Shown in pieces: positions 7,308 to 14,390 of a stretch of DNA of 19,399 bases. Within the stretch, counting starts at the first letter, position 1. Every line of letters begins with the position of its first letter. Position numbers and translations under genes: made by a program. Below the pieces are notes generated by a model. The model did no database searches. It worked only from the letters and a program-made list of their open reading frames with translations, and had not been told where the DNA came from. This DNA is from Alphaproteobacteria bacterium. GTDB taxonomy: Bacteria > Pseudomonadota > Alphaproteobacteria > Rhizobiales > Devosiaceae. The stretch is from contig JAADFY010000164.1 of the NCBI GenBank assembly GCA_013152625.1, positions 1-19,399 of the forward strand, given 5' to 3'.

Positions 7308-8738
7308 CTATTGTGCCGCCTCAAGCGCGCCGGGCCCGATGCCATACATGGCATAAAGCTCCGCCTCGTCAAAAATGACCCGATCATCATAGCCGCTAAA
7401 CCAGATCGCCTCCGGGTTGCGCCCGACGATGGTGACTTTGGCCCGATCCGGCGCGTCAGCCGCCGAGCGCAAAAGCTTGAAGATCACCACGCCGTTTTCG
7501 CCCCCCGGCACCCCGTGCATGGGCGTGTTGGTCACCGCCGCCACCTCGGTTTTTCCTTTGTAATGGGTGATGGACAGCCTGGCGTGGGCTTCCACCCCGG
7601 AAAGTCCCTTTTGCGATTCGCTGAGTACATGCCAGGCCTCTTCAATCGGCACATTGAATGCCCTGTGACCGACAATGTCGCGCCCGCAGAAAAAGTAGTG
7701 ATTTTCAACATTATTGCGCTTGAGTTCCCGCTGCATGATCCGCAGCGCATCCGGGTCATTGTTGATGCCTTTAATGATCGGGGACTGATTTTCAATATTG
7801 ATCCAGGAACGTCTGGCCAACCCCGCAACCGCTGCCTGTGTGACCGGTATCCACTCCAGCCCACCGCCTTCGGCCTGCATGTAATTGCCATTGGGGTCTT
7901 TGCGCAAAAATTCGTCCGGGTGGGAGAAGTGCACCATCATGCGCAAATCCACATTGGGATAGGTTTCATGGAACCGGTCCAGCATATCAAAGAATGACCC
8001 GTCGAAACGTTCGGGAAAAAACGCCAGTTCCTTGGTGCCGATGCGCAGGGATTCAATCCCCGCTTCGGCCAGCGCCCCCAGCCACTGGGCGATGTTCTTG
8101 TTGCCCAGCACCAGGGGGTCGCCGCCGGACAAAAGGATTTCGCGCAATTTTTCACGCCCTGATTCCGGGTGCCGGCCCCCATTTTGCGCCACCAGCCGAT
8201 TATGCTCTTTAACATAGGCGACAATTTCACTGATCTGCGCCAGCCCTTTGGGCGCCATGGTGCCGTCTTCCCGCTCGATCTCTTTTCGCGCAATCAGCTC
8301 TTCGCGATAGCAGAACCGGCAATGGGCCGAGCAGGTCGAGGCCACATAGATCAGACCGAGTTCATATTTGTGAATAAGCCCCTCCACCGGGCTGAACGAG
8401 AGCTGCTTGCCCGGGTCTTCCGCCCCATCCAGATCGAAGGTTTCTTTCGGGCTGGCCTTGACCAGGGTTTGAATGGCGGCGCTGGTTTTGGCCAGCTCGA
8501 AATAATGGCGGGTGATCTTGACCGGCATCCGGGCCAGCACATCCCGGTCGGTTCCCTCAAGGGCAAGGATGGCATCCAGCTCGTCACGTGAGTAAAAGTC
8601 GTGCATGTCCTGTGGCGCATTGCCGTCGAGGAATTTCTTGATCCCGGTGATGATCTGCCGGTCATATTTGGCGTTGATCACCCCGGACAGAAAGTGCTGT
8701 TCGCGCTCGCACGGCACATGTTTTTCAGCTTTTGCCAT
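7308..8738 (-). CDS. KamA-family radical SAM protein (lysine 2,3-aminomutase-like)
   Basis: This 476-residue protein of the lysine 2,3-aminomutase family is longer than typical LAM (about 416) or EpmB (about 340). The radical SAM cluster is CSAHCRFC (Cys136, 140, 143). Family landmarks follow: ILLSGGDPL (201-209), LRIGTKELAFFPERF (231-245), MVHFSHPDE (268-276) and ENQSPIIKGINNDPDAL (316-332). LAM moves the alpha-amino group of lysine to the beta carbon using PLP and SAM. K396 in YKGKTEV aligns best with the PLP lysine of LAM (GGGGKTPV). The Asp residues that hold the lysine side-chain amine in LAM do not appear conserved, so the substrate may differ. The ATG at 8738 has a strong GGAGGAA 7 bases upstream. 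It is the first gene of a four-gene operon. Confidence 0.85.
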   Translation of the reverse strand: MAKAEKHVPCEREQHFLSGVINAKYDRQIITGIKKFLDGNAPQDMHDFYSRDELDAILALEGTDRDVLARMPVKITRHYFELAKTSAAIQTLVKASPKETFDLDGAEDPGKQLSFSPVEGLIHKYELGLIYVASTCSAHCRFCYREELIARKEIEREDGTMAPKGLAQISEIVAYVKEHNRLVAQNGGRHPESGREKLREILLSGGDPLVLGNKNIAQWLGALAEAGIESLRIGTKELAFFPERFDGSFFDMLDRFHETYPNVDLRMMVHFSHPDEFLRKDPNGNYMQAEGGGLEWIPVTQAAVAGLARRSWINIENQSPIIKGINNDPDALRIMQRELKRNNVENHYFFCGRDIVGHRAFNVPIEEAWHVLSESQKGLSGVEAHARLSITHYKGKTEVAAVTNTPMHGVPGGENGVVIFKLLRSAADAPDRAKVTIVGRNPEAIWFSGYDDRVIFDEAELYAMYGIGPGALEAAQ

Positions 8739-8995
8739 ATTCGGTTTCCTCCGGTCGAAAAGGCGGGTAAAAGCCGTTTCGGGCAGCTGCGAAAACGAAA
8801 GACCTCTGGCGCCAGGGTATGTGACCTAGCCCGGTCACGGCTCTCTTGCGGCGCACTATATCCGGTTAAAACCGGGTGACTACCCCCCGAAGCTGCGGTT
8901 TGTTGTTGCAGCGACGGGCAGCTATTGTGCGGTCGTAAAATTCCTTTCCCGGCGGCAGATCGCCCGCCTTCCGTTCCTTCCCCGGAGATGCCTAA
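8739..8995. promoter_or_regulatory. Divergent promoter region with two palindromes
   Basis: This 257-base region separates the KamA-like operon (-) from an SDR gene (+). It holds GTGACC-TAGCCC-GGTCAC (8821-8838), a perfect 6-base inverted repeat, and CCGGTT-AA-AACCGG (8862-8875), another. They lie 83 and 124 bases upstream of the KamA-like start. Both look like dimeric regulator sites controlling one or both directions. No -10/-35 pair is clear enough to call. No regulator is encoded nearby on this side. Confidence 0.5.
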
Positions 8996-9787
8996 ATGCT
9001 CGACAAACGTGTAATTCTGGTCACCGGTTCCGCCGCCGGCATTGGCTTTGCCATTGCAAATATGTGTCTTCGGCGCGGGGCGAAGGTCATGATCCATGGC
9101 CGGGACGCGGTTCGGGTGCGGGCGGCGGCTGAACGGCTTGGCAAAGATGTCGGGTTCGTGATTGCCGATCTGGGTGATCCCGACGCACCTCAGACCATTT
9201 TTGATGCGGTGATTGACCGGTTTGGCCGTTTGGATGGTCTGGTCAACAACGCCGCCCGCCTCGACCGGTGTTCAATCGAAAATCTTGAAGATGAGCTGTT
9301 TGACGAGATGATGCATGTCAATGTGCGCGCACCGCTCAAACTGATCCGGATTGCCCTGCCGCACATGAAGGCCCGGGCATCTGCGCCCGGCGGCTGCGCG
9401 GCCAGTATCGTCAATATAGGCTCGATCAACGCCTATTGCGGCGCGCCCAACCTGCTCGTTTACTCCGCCAGCAAAGCGGCGATGATGGCCGCCACCCGGA
9501 ACATCGGAGACGCCGTGGCGCCGAATCTGGTCCGCATAAATCAGCTCAATGTGGGTTGGACCGTGACTGAAAACGAACATCGGCTGCAATTGCTGGAAGG
9601 GCATGGCCCCGATTGGCTAAAAGACGTGCCCGCCACGTTTGCCCCCTCCGGCACCCTGCTATTGCCTGAACAGGTGGCCGAGCACGCGGTGTTCTGGCTG
9701 TCCGATCGCAGCGCGCCCATCAGCGGTCAGGTCTATGAGGTCGAGCAATACCCGATCATTGGTCGCAACCACGTCTCGGTGCGTTAA
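8996..9787 (+). CDS. SDR family oxidoreductase
   Basis: This is a 263-residue classical short-chain dehydrogenase/reductase. The nucleotide-binding motif is TGSAAGIG (10-17), with Arg36 after strand 2 (IHGRD) suggesting NADP preference. NNAA (84-87), Ser143, Tyr156 and Lys160 (YSASK) form the catalytic set. The N-terminus follows GGAG about 8 bases upstream of ATG 8996. It diverges from the KamA-like operon and converges with the enolase-family gene, ending 13 bases from it, so its pathway is ambiguous. It could be a sugar or hydroxyacid dehydrogenase for the sugar-acid locus, or a reductase for the amino-acid operon. The substrate is not readable from sequence. Confidence 0.85.
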   Translation: MLDKRVILVTGSAAGIGFAIANMCLRRGAKVMIHGRDAVRVRAAAERLGKDVGFVIADLGDPDAPQTIFDAVIDRFGRLDGLVNNAARLDRCSIENLEDELFDEMMHVNVRAPLKLIRIALPHMKARASAPGGCAASIVNIGSINAYCGAPNLLVYSASKAAMMAATRNIGDAVAPNLVRINQLNVGWTVTENEHRLQLLEGHGPDWLKDVPATFAPSGTLLLPEQVAEHAVFWLSDRSAPISGQVYEVEQYPIIGRNHVSVR

Positions 9788-9800
9788 ACCCCCGTTTCAT

Positions 9801-11261
9801 TCAGGCGTTGTGTCCAGTTTCCAGCATGGAAAAGTCCCAGTCCGCCTCGGGTATCCCGATGCCAAGGTCCGGCAGATCAACCACCCCCAGCCCCGGCACC
9901 TGTAGCGATCCGATTTCCAGCATTCCCCCTGTTATTCGCAGAGCCACGCCGTCCTTGTGGCGTTCATAAAGGTCCGGATGGCGCGATAGTGCGTTCTCGC
10001 GTTCCCGGTGGGGCAGATGGTCCAGCCCGGCGAAATAATGGTGCCCGTTGCGCTCCACGTGGGAAATACCAAGCGTGGCCACCACACACAGATCGGCCTG
10101 TAATGGCACAGTGGCCAGATTGGTCAGATCTTCACCGGACAGGAAATAGCGCTTCTCTCCGGCGGCCCGGTTGCGGGTTTCGGTCAGACCGGCATTGATC
10201 ATGGAGTGATAAACCCCCTTGCAGTTTTTGTGGCTGGCCCCCCCATAGCCAAGTTCAATGGCCTCGCGATAGGCGGTCGGCCATCCGTCGGCCTCATCGA
10301 TCAGCAACGGCCGGCCAATGGCCGTCATGGCCGTGGCGGAAAGTCTGGTGGCCATGGCCACATCCCGATGAAGAGGCTGCTCGACAAACAATACCGAGGC
10401 CCACAGGTCCGCCAGCGCCGGGGTTGATTTTATCGCTTCCACCAGGTCAACGAACGCCTCCAGACCGTTATATTGCTCGTTGCCGTCCAGGGTCATTTTC
10501 ACGGGGCGCCCGCACCGGTTCACCACATCGGCAATGGCGGTCAGGCGCGCAATATCGGCCTCGATATCGCCGCCGACCTTGACCTTGAGATAGCGCAATT
10601 CATCCACGGCCAGATAATCCTCCAACGTGACGGGAAACCCGTCATCGGGGGCGTCCGCTGGCATGTCGGCCCGGGAAATGGCATCCACCAGCCCCACAGT
10701 GTGCCGCAACGCCACCCGGGTCAGAGGCCGGTCGGGCAGGGCGCCCAGCACATCATCAAAGCCAACTTCGGGCAAAATTCTCTCCGGTGTCAGCCCCAGC
10801 GCGTTCGACCGCACCATGGCGTCAAATCCAAGCCCTAAATGCCGACCGGTTGCATCGATTACGGCCCGCTCCATCATCGAGCCGGCAAACGAGGCCCCCA
10901 GCCGGTTAAATCCCCGTTCCAGGGTCCGACGCTCTATTTCTGCGTTGGTGTCCGCCCATAGCCCGAACGGCGTGCCCGAGCCGGTATCGGCATAAATCCC
11001 ACGTGCGTCGCCAATGGCGGTGAGCAGATCGGCGACATTGTCCGCCGGGCTTTTTTCGGGCCGTTTGTCGAACCATTTATATGCAAGAAAATCACTGGCG
11101 ACCCCCTTGACCCGCCCGCCGTCCCCAAATTCGACTTCCACCTCGAGCAACGCCACCGGCGCCGCTTCCATGGTCACCACGCCAAAGCGAAACGGCAGCC
11201 GCGTAAAAGCGTTGCGAATGACCAGTTTGCTGGCCACCACCCGCAGGTTGGGCGCGCTCAT
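9801..11261 (-). CDS. Enolase superfamily protein (mandelate racemase/muconate lactonizing-like), long divergent type
   Basis: This 486-residue member is longer than the usual 350-440. Enolase-type catalytic features are visible: K226-V-K228 on barrel strand 2, metal ligands Asp259 (LDGNEQY), Glu294 (LFVEQPL) and Asp322/Glu323 (LIDEADG), and Lys345/Lys348 (SHKNCKG) where the strand-6 lysine is expected. The paired-lysine pattern is that of the muconate-lactonizing/epimerase subgroup rather than the Lys/His pattern of fuconate or mandelate-type enzymes. Such enzymes abstract a proton alpha to a carboxylate and then dehydrate, epimerise or cycloisomerise. The start codon overlaps the stop of the TIM-barrel isomerase gene (ATGA), so the two are translationally coupled. 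A sugar acid or lactone substrate is inferred from neighbours; the exact reaction is unknown. Confidence 0.8.
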   Translation of the reverse strand: MSAPNLRVVASKLVIRNAFTRLPFRFGVVTMEAAPVALLEVEVEFGDGGRVKGVASDFLAYKWFDKRPEKSPADNVADLLTAIGDARGIYADTGSGTPFGLWADTNAEIERRTLERGFNRLGASFAGSMMERAVIDATGRHLGLGFDAMVRSNALGLTPERILPEVGFDDVLGALPDRPLTRVALRHTVGLVDAISRADMPADAPDDGFPVTLEDYLAVDELRYLKVKVGGDIEADIARLTAIADVVNRCGRPVKMTLDGNEQYNGLEAFVDLVEAIKSTPALADLWASVLFVEQPLHRDVAMATRLSATAMTAIGRPLLIDEADGWPTAYREAIELGYGGASHKNCKGVYHSMINAGLTETRNRAAGEKRYFLSGEDLTNLATVPLQADLCVVATLGISHVERNGHHYFAGLDHLPHRERENALSRHPDLYERHKDGVALRITGGMLEIGSLQVPGLGVVDLPDLGIGIPEADWDFSMLETGHNA

Positions 11262-12088
11262 GTCAGTCCCTCCAGCACGCCGCGAACATACCCCGCCGCC
11301 ACCGCCGCCGTTGTCGGCCCGTCGGGCTCGTAAACAAACGGCTCCACCGCCACCGGCCCCGTGTATCCCACGTCCCGGAGTGCTTCAAACACAGGGGCAA
11401 ACTGGTTGTCCCCCTGACCGGGGGCCCGCTGGTTGGTGTCATTGATCTGAATGTGGGCCAGCTTGCCGGTTGGCCACCAGCGCCGGATCAGCGCCGCCAC
11501 CGGCTCATTCTCCGTCTGGCCGGCCGAACAGGTGTCGATCATGGTTTTAAGGGCGGGCGACCCGATGGCATCTATGATTTCCACCGCCTCGGCCACCGTG
11601 TTGACATAGTCGGTTTGTGGCTTGGCCAGCGGCTCCAGACAATAAGTAACCCCTGCCGCCTCCGCCTGTTTTGCCACCCTGGACAAATTCTCAAGGCTAT
11701 TGGCCCGCGCGGCCTCCGGCGTCGCCCCGTGGGACAACTTGCGCTGTCCGGGCGAACCATGCACCAGAACCGTGCCCCCCATGAGGGCGCAAAGTTCCAC
11801 CAGCCGGGCCAGAAGAGAACGGGTGCGTGCCTGAATATCCCGGTCGCTAGATGTGATCGACAACCCCTCCGGCGCGATCAGCAGCCAGTGCAGGCCGGTA
11901 ATGGTCAGCCCGTGGTCTTCGGCAATGGTGCGGTAGTGCGCGGCCTCGGCATCCGTAATGGTTTGCGGGTCTTTGGCCAGTGTAAAGGGCGCCACTTCGA
12001 GCCCCCCATATCCAAGCGCCGCGGCGATTTTACATTGCTCGGCAAACCCGTGCTCGCGCAGTACCTCATTGCAAAGGCTCAACAGCAT
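11258..12088 (-). CDS. Sugar phosphate isomerase/epimerase-like TIM barrel protein
   Basis: This 276-residue protein belongs to the xylose isomerase-like TIM-barrel family (AP-endonuclease 2 fold). Candidate metal ligands are in the expected order: Glu152 (YCLEPL), Asp185 (KTMIDTCSA), His212 (AHIQINDTN) and Glu249 (VAVEPF). Family members isomerise or epimerise keto sugars and sugar acids using a divalent metal; a few are dehydratases. It is coupled to the downstream enolase-family gene by a 4-base ATGA overlap, suggesting that the two act on successive intermediates. It lies 144 bases after tctB with hairpins between, so it may be expressed less than, or separately from, the transporter. The fold is sure, the substrate unknown. 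Confidence 0.85.
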   Translation of the reverse strand: MLLSLCNEVLREHGFAEQCKIAAALGYGGLEVAPFTLAKDPQTITDAEAAHYRTIAEDHGLTITGLHWLLIAPEGLSITSSDRDIQARTRSLLARLVELCALMGGTVLVHGSPGQRKLSHGATPEAARANSLENLSRVAKQAEAAGVTYCLEPLAKPQTDYVNTVAEAVEIIDAIGSPALKTMIDTCSAGQTENEPVAALIRRWWPTGKLAHIQINDTNQRAPGQGDNQFAPVFEALRDVGYTGPVAVEPFVYEPDGPTTAAVAAGYVRGVLEGLT

Positions 12089-12172
12089 AATTACCCCCTG
12101 TAAACTTATAAAAAAACGCGCCCGAAAATTGGACTAAATACAAACAACCCGTTTTTGGGTCCGTGACCTGGA

Positions 12173-12216
12173 GCGTTTTCAGGATAAGTGTGTGCGGTTA
12201 TCCGGTTCGAAAACGC
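12173..12216. other. Long inverted repeat between tctB and the isomerase gene
   Basis: GCGTTTTC (12173-12180) pairs with GAAAACGC (12209-12216), and inside it GGATAA (12182-12187) pairs with TTATCC (12198-12203). This gives a stem of 14 pairs with a small asymmetric internal loop. It lies just past the tctB stop on the transcribed strand. No T-run follows, so RNA processing, stability or partial termination is more likely than a standard intrinsic terminator. Confidence 0.5.
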
Positions 12217-12232
12217 GACCAGTCAAAGACTC

Positions 12233-12751
12233 TCACCCCCCCGGCAGCCGGACAAAGAACAGTTCCTGAAAAGCATACCCGATCAGGCCCCCCGCCACCA
12301 CGGCAACGAGCAGGCCGGTCAGCAGCGCCCGTGGTTTTGGCCAGCCCCCATTGGCCATCGCCTCCGTTGTAACGATGAACGAGAAGATAAACAGCGGCGT
12401 TGCGATCCAGAACGGCACCAGCGGAAAAAGCACAAGAGCGTATGATATCGTAAGCACCAGGGTGACAATCGAGCGCGCCACCGCGGAAGACTTTGCCCAT
12501 TTCGCCGTCCCTGCCGTGCTGATCCCCAGCCGCCAGCCGCCCCGCAAGGTCGAGCGGATCAGGATGAACAGCCCGCATATCACCAGAAGAATGCCGATAA
12601 TCCCCGGCACCAGCCCGGGCACCGTAAACGGATTGATGTTCTGATTTTCCAGCCGGGGCAACCGGGCGCTTTCCACCATCACGCCGATCCCGAACACGGT
12701 CAGGATCAGCGAGGACACGAAATCCTTTTTATCCATGGGCGTCGGGGTCAT
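12233..12751 (-). CDS. tctB: TctB-family small membrane subunit of a tripartite tricarboxylate transporter
   Basis: This is a 172-residue membrane protein of the TctB family, the small poorly conserved subunit of TTT transporters. About five hydrophobic segments are visible (near 11-28, 44-66, 93-111, 113-130, 142-160). The KKDFVSSLILTVFGIGVMVES opening and the PGLVPGIIG motif after the first helix are typical. The ATG at 12751 overlaps the tctA stop by 4 bases (ATGA), indicating translational coupling. It works with TctA in the inner membrane and the periplasmic TctC to import carboxylates using an ion gradient. The order here is C-A-B, whereas the textbook order is C-B-A. Confidence 0.9.
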   Translation of the reverse strand: MTPTPMDKKDFVSSLILTVFGIGVMVESARLPRLENQNINPFTVPGLVPGIIGILLVICGLFILIRSTLRGGWRLGISTAGTAKWAKSSAVARSIVTLVLTISYALVLFPLVPFWIATPLFIFSFIVTTEAMANGGWPKPRALLTGLLVAVVAGGLIGYAFQELFFVRLPGG

Positions 12752-14271
12752 TCGGGGTCAGTTCCCTTTTGTCCAGGCTTGCCAAGGATGCGTAAGACAG
12801 CCCGGCGGACAAAAGGCATGGTTGCCAGAATAAACACCAGAGCCGACAGCCAGAGCACCAGTGAGATGGGGCGCACGAAAAATTCCGTCAGGTTGCCATC
12901 CGACAGCACCAGCCCGCGCCTCAGGCTTTTGTCCAGAATATCCCCCAGAACAATGCCTAAAATAAGCGGTGCCATGGGGTATTTCAGCTCCCGCAGGATA
13001 AACCCGAACACCCCGAAAAACACCATCACCCCCACATCGAAAGTTCGGCTGGCAATGGCGAATGAACCCACGGTGCACAATACGAAAATGATCGGCATCA
13101 GGCGTTCACGGGGTACCTTGAGCACTGTAATCAGCGGCCGGGTCAGCAACAGGCCGAGCACGGCCATGGCCATGGTGGCCAAAAACACCATGGCAACGAC
13201 GGAGTAAACGAAATCGGGGTTTTCGATCATGATCAGCGGCCCGGGACGAATTCCGTGAATGATCATCGCCGACAACAGCACCGCCGCCGGGGCCGAGCCG
13301 GGAATGGCCAGGGTCAGCACCGGTATGAGGGCGCCCGGCACCGCGGCATTGTTGCCCGTTTCCGCCGCCAGCAGCCCTTCAATCGAGCCCTTGCCGAATT
13401 CCGATTTGTTCTTTGAGGCCTGGCGCGCCGCCGCATAGGAGGCCCACGAGCCCATGTCCTCGCCGACACCGGGCACCAGCCCCATGAACGTGCCGATCAG
13501 ACCGGAGCGAATGGCGGTCAGCTTGTATCGGGTGGCCTGGCGGATGCCGGCCCAGACACTGTCCACCTTCGAACGCACCACCTCATAGCCTTCCTGGCGC
13601 ATGACGGTTAAAATTTCCGCCAGCCCGAAAGCCCCCACCATGGCCGGCAACAGGCCGATGCCCCCGGCAAAATCTGTGGAGCCATAGGAAAAGCGCGGCA
13701 CCCCGTGAATGCCCTCCTGTCCGATCATCGCCACAAACAGGCCCAAAAATCCGGCAATCCAGCCCTTGATCGGATCGTCCAGGGACGTCAGCTGTCCGGC
13801 AACCAGAACCCCGAACACCGCCAGCCAGAAAAACTCATACGAACCGAACGAGAGGGCAACCTCGGCCAGCAGCGGCGCCACGATCGCCAGCGCCAGCATC
13901 CCCACCATTCCGCCGAAAAAGGACCCGGTGGTGGCAATCGCCATGGCCGACCCCGCCTTGCCGGCCCGGGCCAGTGGATAGCCGTCGAGCGCGGTTGCCG
14001 CATTGGCCGGGGTGCCCGGAATATTGAGCAAAATAGCGCTGCGTGAGCCGCCGTAAATCGCCCCCACATACATGGAAATGAGAATGAGGATGGCCCGGTC
14101 GGCCTCTAGATTGAACGTTAAGGTGGTCATCAGCGCCACCCCAAGGGTAGCGGTCAGACCCGGCAGCATGCCCACGATTATGCCCAGCAGCGTTGCCCAG
14201 ATGACGTCAACGATGGTCCAGCTGGTCGCCATGGAACTCAGCGATGCCAAAAAGGACATCAAACCGTCCAT
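12748..14271 (-). CDS. tctA: TctA-family large permease subunit of a tripartite tricarboxylate transporter
   Basis: This is a 507-residue polytopic permease, full length for TctA (about 500, roughly 12 helices). Signature glycine-rich motifs are GMLPGLTATLG (34-44) and YGGSRSAILLNIPGTPANAA (73-92), followed by ALDGYPLARAGKAGSAM. A second internal copy of the glycine-rich type motif is LVPGVGEDMGSWASYA. The ATG at 14271 is preceded by AAGGAAGA. It forms the translocation path for a carboxylate delivered by TctC. It lies 119 bases after tctC across a palindromic hairpin and overlaps tctB. The substrate is probably the sugar acid or lactone-derived acid handled by the flanking enzymes. Confidence 0.95.
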   Translation of the reverse strand: MDGLMSFLASLSSMATSWTIVDVIWATLLGIIVGMLPGLTATLGVALMTTLTFNLEADRAILILISMYVGAIYGGSRSAILLNIPGTPANAATALDGYPLARAGKAGSAMAIATTGSFFGGMVGMLALAIVAPLLAEVALSFGSYEFFWLAVFGVLVAGQLTSLDDPIKGWIAGFLGLFVAMIGQEGIHGVPRFSYGSTDFAGGIGLLPAMVGAFGLAEILTVMRQEGYEVVRSKVDSVWAGIRQATRYKLTAIRSGLIGTFMGLVPGVGEDMGSWASYAAARQASKNKSEFGKGSIEGLLAAETGNNAAVPGALIPVLTLAIPGSAPAAVLLSAMIIHGIRPGPLIMIENPDFVYSVVAMVFLATMAMAVLGLLLTRPLITVLKVPRERLMPIIFVLCTVGSFAIASRTFDVGVMVFFGVFGFILRELKYPMAPLILGIVLGDILDKSLRRGLVLSDGNLTEFFVRPISLVLWLSALVFILATMPFVRRAVLRILGKPGQKGTDPE

Positions 14272-14319
14272 GGGTGATCTTCCTTGACAGGTTTGGGGCG
14301 CGTGTGGCCGGGGCCGAAG

Positions 14320-14337
14320 TTAGGGTCCAGACCCTAA
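14320..14337. other. Stem-loop between tctC and tctA
   Basis: TTAGGGTC (14320-14327) and GACCCTAA (14330-14337) form a perfect 8-base inverted repeat with a 2-base centre. Flanking GCCGAAGTT (14313-14321) and AACTTCCGGC (14345-14354) can pair as an outer or alternative stem. A structure at this place commonly stabilises the upstream binding-protein mRNA and lowers permease expression. No T-run follows on the transcribed strand, so full termination is unlikely. Confidence 0.55.
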
Positions 14338-14390
14338 GAAGCCGAACTTCCGGCACCCGGGGGGGCGCCGAAAGTTCCAAGCGAATGGCG

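Noticed and set aside
7311..7997. A 228-residue open frame on the plus strand
   Set aside because: It lies antisense within the KamA-like gene, and its composition is that of a shadow frame.
9801..11261. L-fuconate dehydratase as a firm name for the enolase-family gene
   Set aside because: Length and catalytic pattern (Lys/Lys rather than Lys/His) do not fit, although the gene neighbours would.
11453..12103. A 216-residue open frame on the plus strand
   Set aside because: It is antisense to the TIM-barrel isomerase gene, whose metal ligands are clear.
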